DNA from: Mallotus nudiflorus | Taxonomy: Eukaryota; Streptophyta; Magnoliopsida; Malpighiales; Euphorbiaceae | Length of the DNA: 64,000 bases | Assembly: GCA_947683625.1 (NCBI GenBank) | Contig: CANTUR010000623.1 | Location: forward strand, 124,001-188,000 | Direction of reading: 5' to 3' | Part shown: piece after piece, positions 34,270 through 44,240 of the stretch | How the letters are laid out: each line of letters starts with the position of its first letter | Position numbering within the stretch: the first letter of the stretch is position 1 | Translations under genes and position numbers: made by a program | Notes under the pieces: generated by a model | What the model was told of the DNA's origin: nothing | Databases searched by the model: none | What the model saw: the letters and a program-made list of their open reading frames with translations, nothing else

Positions 34270-36354
34270 TGTAAGCACCCAATTTCGGGACGCAATTGTG
34301 CATAATTGCGATGTAAGCCCCTATGATGAAATTTATTCAAAAATTGAACTTGGTTGTTGATTTTCTAGACTTTAGGATTTGATTGCAAATAAGTCATTTT
34401 TTCAGGGGTCTTTTGATAATTAAAAGTTAAAAAAAAAATTTAGATCGACATTGGTATAATGCCGACTGGCATTACACAATGCCGATCGGCATTAGACAAT
34501 GTCGATCAGCATTGCATAATGCCGGTCGATATTGCACAGTACCGATGCGCAATAATTCCATTTTTTTAATTTTTTTTGCATTTTTTCCTTATTTTTATCA
34601 ATCTTTTCAGCATTTTAATTGGTTAAAAATTCAAATTTTATCCTTGATAATATGATAAGGTTTTTTTTAAAAATGTAGAAGGCTTTTTTTAAAATCAAAA
34701 CAAACGCTATATGATCATCAGTCCACAGACTCTGCATTTAAAAGCAGAGTCTGCATGTGTGCATGAGGGGGAGGCTTTTTTGTAGAGGTTTTGCTGGGGG
34801 GAAACTTTTTTTTTCTTCTGGTTTTCAAAAGTATTTTTCTTTCTGGAGAGCTTTTACATAAAAAAAAATGCAGCAACCCAAAAAAAACCCTAATTTTGGA
34901 TACTACTGGTGTCCTTAAACGCAATCAAGTCCGAGTCCAAAATCAACAAACAATTTAATTTCAACGATGAAAATCCTAATCTGAGGAGCCAAAAAAGAGC
35001 ATCTACACAGCATCTAAATCTCCAGTGTTATTTTTCTATTTCATTTTCACTCTTTTCTATTGTTTTCTTTTTGTAATTTTTCTTTTATTTTGTTATTCTT
35101 TTTTATTGTTTAATTTCATTACTAATCTAATTACTTGTTTTTTTCTATTTTGATGTGTGCATGTGGATTGAGGAGGATATCGCCTATATTTGAATTGAAT
35201 AGAAGGTCCATGGAATGCCATTGATGAACCTATATTATTTCTTCAATAGTTCTTAGGATTTTTTTATTATTATTTATTATTTTTTCCATTTTTGGTGTTC
35301 TGTGTAGTTATTTTAATTTTTGGGTGTATACTTTTAATTTTGTATGTAGCCAGTAGTGGGAATAGTAAATTTTCATTTTTTGTATTTTAAAATTGATTAG
35401 TAATTAGGTTCAATTAGGTAAAAAATCAATTAAAATCAATGGTGGCAATAGCTTAAATTAGGATTTGCATGTAATTAATTTAGGGTTCTTTTTTAAAAAA
35501 ATCACTGTAATGTTTATTTGATCTATTTTTGTGTTTTATTTATTTTAGGTTTGTTTTTTTTATGTTTTTGGGCCCCAAGCCCACAAAATGTCTAACCCAC
35601 TAAATAAATAGGTTTAAAAATGATTTAGGACTTTAAATAATTAAAATCAACTTAGGCCCATTAGGTTAATTAGATTTTAGGCCCGCTTAGTTAATTAAAA
35701 TTGTTTAGACTTAGCTCAACCCATTTAATTACATTTCTTTTAAAATAAATAGATCTAGGCCCATATTTTATTTAAAATAAAACCATATTAGACTTAGGCC
35801 CACTAATTTGATTTTTCTTTAAAATTGAATAGACTTAATCCCATATCTTAGAAAGACTAAAAAATAGATTTAGGCTCATTAATTAATGTAGGGCCACTTT
35901 TATTCTATTTCACTTGTAAATAAAATTTGGATTTAGCTAACTTTTTAATAAAATTAACATAGTTTAGACTTAGGGACAATGCAATCTTGAGTGCATTTTT
36001 TACTTATAATTTTATTGACTTGTTGCCTTTTTGGGTAGATGGATGTTAATTAGGGTTTAATAAAATTGCATGTAATTAGAGGATGAAATAATCATTTATA
36101 AAATTATTCTAAATGAACACGAGACTAAGAGAAGTTAGTATTCCGTATCTAGAATCTCCTGGTTGTGGTGCTAATTTTCTTTTAGAGAATCGAGTACCAC
36201 CAATCAAATAGTCCCAATTATTACTCTGGGTGGCAACTCCTCATCTCCATGCCATGTCTTTATGAAAGTGGTTAGTGTGTTCTCTAAGGCCCTGAGCCTA
36301 AATTGTGTCGCAGTTGCTAAAATCTTGGACGTGCGCTAAACACCACCGTCTACA
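34270..36354. mobile_element. S2: solo LTR inserted in the G2 minisatellite
   Basis: It starts TGTAAGCACCCAATTTCGGG and ends CACCACCGTCTACA. The flanks ATATT (34265-34269) and ATAAT (36355-36359) are a target duplication with one change, inside the AAAGATAATGCC part of a repeat unit. It is the reverse complement of S1 over its full length. It contains an inverted CAGACTCTGC/GCAGAGTCTGC pair at about 34727-34755 and four GCCGATCGGCATT-like repeats at about 34440-34550. The host element of this LTR family is not in the window. Confidence 0.85.
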
Positions 36355-36496
36355 ATAATGCCAATATAACCTCCTTTAGTATCAAGCAAATAATGCCACT
36401 ATAACCTCCTCTAGTGTCAGCAATGCCACTATAACCTCTTATGGTGTTAGGCAAAAAATAATGCCACTATAACCTCCTCTGGTGTTAGGGAAAAAG
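36355..36496. repeat. G2 3' minisatellite, right part
   Basis: Four more units of the CCACTATAACCTC repeat continue the array at 33549-34269 after S2. Confidence 0.9.
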
Positions 36497-36853
36497 ATTG
36501 TTGTGATCATTATGGTTGATGTAATATGTCCTTCTCTTTTAGTCTTGAAGTGATGTGATGTTGATGTAGTGGTGATGCAGTAATGATGATGTCATTACTT
36601 TGTTGTGTTGTAGATGTTATTTTGATGATTTTGAGCAAGGTATCCTTTTGATGATTCTTCTTTATTTTTCTTCTTTCAAGAGGTGTTAATCTTTTTGAAA
36701 GTGGTGAGGCCACACGCATTGTCTTTAGATAGATGTAGGCCTTATTAGTGCACTTTTGTGTGAGTTTAGTGCATGTCTTATGCATAAATAGAGGTTTAGG
36801 ACTAGAGAAATGAATGTGCAGAGTCTCAGAGTGCGCATAAATCCACATAAGAG
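36497..36853. other. G2 region between minisatellite and antisense gene
   Basis: No recognised gene. The minus-strand 127-codon open frame covering it (36510-36893) has Thr/His/Lys-rich composition and no known domain, so I do not treat it as a gene. Confidence 0.4.
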
Positions 36854-36942
36854 CACGTGGAGGGGAGAAGTGTGTGTGACCACGCATGGTCATGTACTAA
36901 GCACGTGGCCACGTGACTTCTCCTCTCCACGCTTATTTAAAA
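36854..36942 (+). promoter_or_regulatory. candidate promoter of the G2 antisense PMD gene
   Basis: Three CACGTG boxes (36854-36859, 36902-36907, 36910-36915; the last two form the palindrome CACGTGGCCACGTG) are followed by TATTTAAAA at 36934-36942. This is a plausible plant TATA box. It lies about 220 bases before the ATG at 37165 of the antisense frame. CACGTG is the G-box core bound by bHLH and bZIP factors. The assignment rests on position and motifs only. Confidence 0.4.
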
Positions 36943-37119
36943 ATGCATTCTGGAGGTCTAGGGAGGCTTCTTCTGAACTTCTTTAAGTGTTTTCCAACTC
37001 TTTTTAACCCCTTTCATGTTTTAGGTGCTTTCTGCTTTATTTTCTCTTATGTATTTTCATTTTTTTGCATAAGATAGAGTTCCCTAACATTCTGGAGGGT
37101 TTGGAGGATATCTTCCTAT

Positions 37120-39670
37120 ATGAGGAGGGTAACTTCACAAAGGCTATTAAAGCAGGGACTTCCACTATGGCGACTAGCACTGATGGTTCATCTCGCACTT
37201 AAGGTCCTCAACTATCTAGGCTTTCTCAAGAGACTCGATTCCTATGGTTTACAGTCTAGAGACTCACACTTCAGCTCATCATCTTTGCCAAGTAAGTCTT
37301 TCTTTGTCCTTATTAATTAGCTATCTTCCTATATGAGGTTATTGCAACTGCAACCTTGTAGTACTTACTATAACTGTCTATTAAGTAATAGCTTTATTAT
37401 GAATGCTGATAGATGATAGCTCTTGCTTTATTTTCTTATTATGATTATTTTCTAGTGCTTGCTATGATAGTTTTATTTTTGGCTTTTGTTTATTGTTCCT
37501 ATCAGATAACAAAAAGAAAGATGCATTAGTATTTATTAATTGTGCGAGTGTTTGATAGCATACCTATTATTTATAGCCCTATAGGTCTATTACTCTATTT
37601 CCTGGTAGTTTTAACATAGTCATCATGTATTATCATTCCATTGTGTGTGAAGTAGATCATTTTCGGGAAGGGCTTTGACAAGGTTGCTGCTACTTTATCT
37701 TATGACTCGTATGCATCAAGTTAGATTGCTATGTATGCACTGATAGAGTGATGGATGGACATAATGCATTCTTTCCATCTACATGTTAGGGAGATGACCA
37801 TCACTCCATTGGACTTTACAGCTATTACGGGCTTGAGTTTTTCTAGAGAGCCTATTCCCCTTAGTGAGGAGGAGTGCTCTTCTGCGATGGTGAGGAGGGG
37901 ACTTACCGTGGAGTTGCTTGGGGTGGCCACTCATATGGAGTCTAGTTTCCTATACCTCACTTGCTATATAGAGTTTGTTTCTTTTCATGCCGATGATGTA
38001 TGATGATGGCCTTGTTTCAGTAGAGCAGTTGGCTCATTACTTTTTATTTTACTTGTTGAGTGTTGTCTTCTTCCTGAACCCTTTGGGTATGGGTAGTCTA
38101 TGATTGCTAACTATTCTAAGGGATTTGGATGGCTTCTTAAGGTATTGCTAGCGTACTATCACTTTGGCCCATATGTACTTAAAAAATTGATGTAGCATGT
38201 TAAGGTGGCTCAAGGATTTGTGGATGCTTATTCATGCTGGATGTGAGTAGGAGTTCTCGTGTATATTCTTTTTGCTTCTTTATCTTTAGTTTATTATTTC
38301 TAACTTCATACTTCTGATAGATCTGGGCTTACCAGTTCAGGGTTCTCCCTCATCTGACCATTGAGGATTTACTAGAGGACGGCTTTCCTCATTATTCTTA
38401 ATGGATTAGGAGGACTACTGATTTGATTGAAGATTGTGTAGTGGCTCAGGACTACATGTGCAGGTTCTCCCTTGATAAGGTATGTTTAGCTCCTACTATG
38501 TTGGTTATTTCTTTTTCAGAGATTCTTTGTTCATTCTTGCCTTTTGAGTAGATCTTCCTTCACTGGTGGTTGGCGAGGTCACATTGGACGATAGAGATTG
38601 CATGGCAGCTGACAGAGAGATGAGTGTTGCTCTTTGGCCTTACTAGCATAGTGTGGTATTTGGGCAAGCAAGTCCATCGCTAGTGGGCTAGTTCTTTTGT
38701 GATGAGAGTCCCTATTCCTCCCCCTAGTTACATGTTCTGGGGCTATAAGATTAGTGGTTATGAGCTTGCTGCTGCCATGATGGGATACTCCTCTAAAAGT
38801 CTCTTAAAGAGTTCAGGCTTGCCTTATGCTAATATATTAATCCCTTAGCTGATTGACATTATGGCCAATGGCACTTTTCCTCCACCTTCACCTCCACAAG
38901 CAGATACATCTCATGAGCCATCATGTGGATGGTCAAGAGTTGCTTCCTCTGATATGGTAGGCTTTTTATTCCTATTTTTTATGAACATGTAACAAACTTT
39001 ATTAGTAATAAACTATAATAGATATAAGTTATGAGAGTTTATCTACAGTAGTGAGGTTCTCATCGAAAGAGATTTGGGTCTCATTTTGAGGACCATGAGG
39101 GCATGTTCCATACTAAGGTGACTGCCCATGCTAGCGAGGTGGCTTTTAGTAGTACTATTCTTAGGGACTTTATGGTTCAATCATCCTTGGCTTTGATTAG
39201 GATGGACATCTTTGGTAGAGTAGTGCATTTTGATATGCTTAGCCCTGACTTTCCTCAATCAAGTATTGCTCCTCCTAAAGTTACCCATGTTCATGTTTTA
39301 TTTCACTTATTTTGAATTTGCTTCATTTATTCGATGAGTGGTGATTGACTTATTTGCTAGCTCTTTGTAGATTCTCATCTCCTCTTGTCAGTACTAGTAT
39401 ACTATTATGAGGAGTATGCAATAATGCTTTTTGGAGTTTGTGACCACTTAAAGGGTAGCTTTCTTTATTGTACCTATTTATTTTATACATATATTTTCAT
39501 GCATGCATGTATGATATACAATATGTCATGCAGGTTGAATACCATCATGTTAGCCGTGAATGGGAGTAGGAGTGTGCAACTTATTATGATCGTATTAGTG
39601 AGCTGGAGTTATAGCTATCATCCTTTACGATGAACGATGATGAGCTCAGATCAGATGAGGGAGATGCTTG
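37120..39670 (+). pseudogene. antisense plant-mobile-domain (PMD) gene of G2, degenerate
   Basis: On the plus strand, opposite to gag-pol. A first exon-like part has MATSTDGSSRT (ATG 37165) and QLSRLSQETRFLW. A second (37648-38003) has ALIE, then FHLHVREMTITPLDFTAITG, the diagnostic PMD block. A third (38015-38242) has AHYFLFYLLSVVFFLNPLG and LRDLDGFLRYC...TITLAHMYL. A fourth (38321-38479) has IWAYQFRVLPHLTIEDLL and CVVAQDYMCRFSLDK. A fifth (from 38552) has IFLHWWLARSHWT and VPIPPPSYMFWGYKISGYEL. The C-terminal part (39530-39660) has ATYYDRISELEL and an acidic end. Borders look like introns: GTAAGT at 37292, GTGAGT at 38243 with TGATAG ending at 38320, and AAG/GTATGT at 38480 with AG at 38551. 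Family role: nuclear silencing and genome stability; also known from transposons. About a dozen stops show decay. Confidence 0.7.
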
Positions 39671-40389
39671 AATAGGATTGGTACTTGCTTCTGATGGTAG
39701 CCATGACTGATGTAGTTATTTTAGGAGGTAGGTGTAGAACTTTTGGTATGTGGTTTGCTTTGTTGTATCATTTTCCTGAGGTTATGGACTCTAAGTGCTG
39801 TATTTGAGCGTTTATTTTGCATGTGCTGCATGATACTTGTATGATGATGACTGTATGATACTTCTTATTGCTCTTGCCTACTTCTTTTGATTTTTCCCTT
39901 TTTTGCCTAAGGCATCTCCTTTTAGAGCTTTTCACACTTAGTTAGGTTTTCCTTTTCTTCCCTTTTTTACCTAAGGTGTCTCCTCTCAGAGCTGGGCTTT
40001 TCTTTTTAGGTTTTGATGATAGTGATTGATCCCGAATAGAGAGTTAAGAACTGTGGTCATGTAATGAAATAAAATGCAAAGCATGCTTGATGCAATTCAT
40101 GATGGTCAAATGTATTGCATTTTTAAAGACATTTTGCATAAATTGGCAATCATTCTCATTTCACTGAAGCCATTTAAGAAAAGCATAGGTGCATTCATAC
40201 AAATTTGAACTTGAGGTTACCCTTGTCCTTAACTAGCCTTCTCAGGTTTTCTAGTTAAGTATTTTCTCTCTTTTCCTAACTTTTACCTAGGTTGCCCATG
40301 TAGGGTTTTCAACCTAGCGGGAGGTCCCTAACTTTTACCTGAGCTGCCATTTTTAGGCTTTTAACTCAGTGGGTTTATTTTATGCTTTA
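39671..40389. other. G2 spacer between antisense gene and integrase
   Basis: The two convergent genes end on either side. I see no coding signal. A duplicated CTTCCCTTTTTTACCTAAGG-type stretch (about 39890 and 39955) is present. Confidence 0.45.
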
Positions 40390-41490
40390 GATGTAGTACA
40401 TTTTCAAGTGGTCTGCATTGACAGGTTTAGAGAATTTATTGCCTTCATAATCCATTAACTTGACATATCCTTTGATAAGACATGTTTGACAAAGGATGGG
40501 CCTTCCCAATTTGGTATGAATTTCCCTCTCAGGTTTGGAATGTTCTGCTTCATTTGCTTTACACCCAGTCTCCTGCGTTTATACACTTATGTTTTACTTT
40601 CTTATTGAAGGTTTTGGCTAGCCGGCCTAATACAACTGTGTATGGTATAAACCCTTAAACCTTCAACTGTCTAAAAGGGTGAGATTATTATGCCTCTATT
40701 AAGCCCATTGAACTTCTAGCAGTTCATATTTAATTACTACCTGAAGAGACTTGATTTCTATTTCAATCAAAAGCATTGCCTCTGATTCATATACTAGTGA
40801 GAAAGGAGTTGCTCCTGTTGAAGTCCTAAATGTTGTTCGATACGCCTATAAGGCATATGGTAATTTTTCTACCCAATCTCTATAAGTCTAAGTCATTTTT
40901 GATAAAATCTTCTTAATGTTCTTGTTTGCAGCGTCAATGGCCCCATTTGCTTGTGGTCGGTAAGGAGAAGATTTGTGATGTTCCACCTTATAACTCCTTA
41001 GCAATTCTCTAACTTCCCCTTGGAACTGGACAACGTTGTTAGAGATAATGTGATGGGGGATCCCATATTGTAAAAACATATTTATTTTGATAAATTTGGC
41101 CACTTGCTTGGCTCCTATCCTTGCAAATGATTCTACTTTGACCCACTTTGTAAAGTAATCCACTGCCACTATGATGGACTTATGTCTATTTGAGGCTGTC
41201 GGGTGGATTTCCCTAATTATTTCTAGTCCCCATACTAAGAAGGGCCATGGAGTAGAGATGTAGTGCAATTATATTGGGGGAAGGTGGCTGACACTCCAGT
41301 GGATTTGACACTTATAGCATTTTCTTTATAAATTTAATACAGTCTTCCATTATCGTTATCCAAAAGAACCCTTGTCTGATTAGTTTCTTAGCTAGGATTG
41401 CTCCATTCATGTGCTGACCACAAACACCCTCGTGTACTTCTTCTATTGCTCTTGCAGTCTCAGTTTCATCTAGACATCAGAGTTGTAAAT
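40390..41490 (-). pseudogene. G2 integrase (Tat/Ogre type)
   Basis: The minus strand gives an N-terminal zinc finger (EEVHEGVCGQHMNGAILAKK, then CYKCQIHWSVSHLP) and the core in a 126-codon open frame (40888-41268). Then follow C-terminal blocks in shifted frames (LPYALQAYRTTFRTSTGATP, SLVYESEAMLLIEIEI, NKFSKPVNADHLKMYYI). In the core the three catalytic acids are all changed: WGLEII has Glu for Asp (residue 16), IISNN has Asn for Asp (residue 77), and NGAIDAANKNI has Asp for Glu (residue 112). Spacing is otherwise normal. Integrase would insert the cDNA; this copy cannot. It follows protease directly, with RT absent. Confidence 0.9.
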
Positions 41491-41526
41491 CGTTTGAGGA
41501 TCATACCATAGACCATATCTATTGGT

Positions 41527-42250
41527 CTATCCTTGGAAGTTAGGGAATTTTATGACCTTAATGTTCCTTCCTCTTAATCCTGTTCTAGGTAGATATTGCA
41601 TCTTCTTCATCTTAGCAATAACTTTATGATTGACATGACTGTTAGTGATTACAAAAACTAAGAATCCTAGTAGGACCACATTTAGAGAGGCAATAATGTT
41701 GTTTGCTTCAACAAGGATGGTAACGATCTTTCCGTTCAGAAGGAAATTGATCTTCTGATGCATAGTGGAGGGTATGCCCCTTAGTGGGTGAAACCAAGGT
41801 CTTCCTAGGAGCAGAACAAAAGCTAGAGGGATGTCCAAGATGATAAATTATGTTACTGATTTGATATCCCCCACTATGACTACTGCTTTGAAAGTGCCAA
41901 TGACTGGCTTCTTTGAATCAATATAGGATTGTATGACCACATTGGATTCTTCCAGGTTTTCAACATTCATCCTAAACTTATGTACCAACCTCATGAGGCA
42001 AACATTAATGGCAGATCCATTATCCACCATAACACATAGAGTCTTCTTCATTCTAAAAATTTCCTATATGAAGAGAGGATGGTTGTGGACCCTTCCCTCA
42101 AGGGGAAAATTTTCATCTGAAAAGGTGATTGCATTAAAAGGAGCTTTCATTAGAGAGGCTATCATCTTGCAAGGCAAGGCATTAGTGGCAATCTTTTGCT
42201 CCTCTAGTGCTCTAATAAGGGCATCGTTGTGCTTCTTAGAGGCCATGAGT
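41527..42250 (-). pseudogene. G2 aspartic protease region
   Basis: Two open frames cover it. The first (41848-42051) contains VMVDNGSAINVCLM, the Tat/Ogre protease active site (DNGSA), still with its Asp. The second (41527-41838) contains AFVLLLGRPWFHPLRGIPST, the flap-side LLGRPW block, and QYLPRTGLRGRNI near its end, matching the end of the protease domain in this lineage. Upstream (42064-42246) is an open frame ending in ENFPLEGRVHNHPLFI, the pre-protease linker. The protein would cut the polyprotein. After GLRGRNI the sequence passes almost at once to the integrase zinc finger, so RT and RNase H are gone. Confidence 0.85.
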
Positions 42251-43390
42251 AGGTCCCAGATATTGGCTTGTGCCTGAGTTTCTTAAGCTGCTTGAGGAAA
42301 GTGTCTTCCTCTTTGGCTGGAGTTTGATCACTTATTACTTCTTTTCCTTTAGAGGGATCATTTTCTTTCTCAAGAGGTTTATATACCCACCCACTATAAA
42401 TTACATGATTGTTTGCTAGCGAGGGCTTTTAAACTACTTGCTTATCTACTTTTTAAATGTTGTTCTGGTCCTAGATAATGATTTTAGGGTCATCAGAGTC
42501 ATACCATATATTGATCCCTATGACTTGCAGGTTCTAAAGCTGAATAGTACTGACCACATTTTCTTTCTTGTCAAATTCTTCTCCCCATCCTGAGGGTATA
42601 ATGTCTTCTAAGTGTGTGTGGTTAGTAGGGGGTGCTGTGTACTTGACTTTGTAATTGAACCTCCCAGATGGTTGGCCTAGTAAATCTCGTACTTTATAGT
42701 AATTACTAGGATCATCATCTATGTCTGTTTCTTGTGAGTAAGGGCAATCAATCAGTTTACCATTCTTTGAAATATAGGGTTCAAGAATGATATTTAAGAG
42801 TTTGTCTTCTGAGGGCTTTTCTTGGGTTTCTTAGGCATCTTGGATCAATTGTTCAATAAGGTTTACTGGTAGATTAGAGGAAATCATGTTGATGGTTAGG
42901 GGAGGAATGTTTTGATAATTTAGGAGAGGATTGATCTTGATGTTGGATCATTTTTCTAGCTCATCAATTTTTTCCAGAGTCAATGAGGTATTGGATTGCA
43001 TTCTTAAGAGTTCTACATGTATCAGTGGTGTGACTAGGCATCTGGTGAAAGTGGCAGAACAAGTTTTGGTTAATCTGAGGGGGTAGTCAATTTGAAAGAG
43101 GCTTAGGTTCTTGAGGTTGTAGGAGGTTTTTTTGTTGGAGTCTCTAGAATACCTTGGATAGTGGGCAGTTGAAGTTTGAGAACTTTCTCGGTGGTTTGGT
43201 GGTATTGATTGAAGGTGAACTGTGGGAGTCAGGTTAGATCATGTTTATTTTTATGGTTTGAATGAAGGTGTTTTGGATGTTTGGTTGGGTGTTGCAGCGA
43301 AAGGTGTTCCTGGTTTGTTGAGGTTCCTCATCCTCAATTCTGATCCCCTACCTAATAGAGAACTCTGAAGTTAGGATAATGAGCAAAGAT
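42251..43390 (-). pseudogene. G2 gag-protease linker with zinc-knuckle-like motif
   Basis: Near 43070-43000 the minus strand reads CHFHQMPSHTTDTCRTLKN and AIQYLIDSG, a Cys-x2-His-x4-His-x4-Cys motif that matches G1 17910-18000. The rest of the linker is hydrophilic with frameshifts (IIPSGWGEEFDKKENV at about 42600). It joins gag to protease in the polyprotein. Confidence 0.65.
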
Positions 43391-44240
43391 CATCTATTTT
43401 TTAAAGTGTAGTAGTGCTCCTTTGATTATCATCTCTATTTATTCATCCTCTAGAGGACGGTTTCTCATTTTGACTGCTTTTCTCTACCCTATTGTGACAT
43501 AATCAGAAAAGCTTCATTAGGTTTCTGCTTTATGGTTTCAAGATCTCTTCGAGTGATGTCTAGCTGAGTGTTGCGTTCATACTACTTGATAAACTTTTGT
43601 GTTAGCAATAGCCAATTAATTTTGTTTTCATCTTCAAGATCAAAGAACCATGCCCTCGGTCCTTCCTTTAATGATGTAAAGAAGAATCGAACAATCTAAG
43701 ATTTTGTAAGCTTTATAGCAGCCATGAAGGTATCACACTTCTTTAGATGGACCCTTGGATCCATTGTTCCATTAAACTTAGCAAATTTTGGTAATTTAAA
43801 ATCATTTGAGAGTGGCTCATTTTTTAATAGTGCCAAGTCAATAAAGCTTTTGGAGCCATGAGTCCCTTTGTTTTTGAAGGCAAATTCCAACTGAGCCATT
43901 CTATTAGGCAACAATTTGACCTCCCCTATCAATTAATTCTTGGTCATGTTAACAATTTTTACAGCTTTTGGTGCATTTCTAAGATCTTGGTAGTAGTCAT
44001 CATCATCATCAGCTTGAACTAGAGTACGAGGAATTCCCTTTGCCTTTTTTACCCTTGGGTGAACAGATGCAAAAGCTTCATTTAATGGTGTATTATTTCC
44101 ATCTCAAGCACTTTTGGCTTTGATTTGGGCTTAGACGATTTTAGCTATGGTATCATCAGTGAGCAATTTTTGGATCCCCTCTCTTAGCCTGTCTTCGAAT
44201 TGCTCGCAAGAAGTATCTTCTTGGTCACTTATGTTGGATG
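43391..44240 (-). pseudogene. G2 gag (Tat/Ogre type)
   Basis: From about 44240 the frame starts near DQEDTSCEQFEDRLREGI and LTDDTIAKIVQAQIK. The 78-codon open part (43696-43932) contains FKLPKFAKFNGTMDPRVHL and CDTFMAAI, the N-terminal gag block. After a frameshift the core continues at 43690-43440 with RFFFTSLKEGPRAWFFDLE, QKFIK, ERNTQLDITRRDLETIKQK and NEAFLIMSQ, which is the classical retrotransposon gag core (W-F-x-L, then TRRDLE). Several stops. Role: particle formation. Confidence 0.85.

Noticed and set aside
36510..36893. 127-codon minus-strand ORF in G2
   Set aside because: No recognisable domain, biased composition, and it overlaps the minisatellite edge and the promoter-like region; probably chance.
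41933..42277. 114-codon plus-strand ORF
   Set aside because: Shadow of the G2 protease frame on the minus strand, which has the DNGSA active site.
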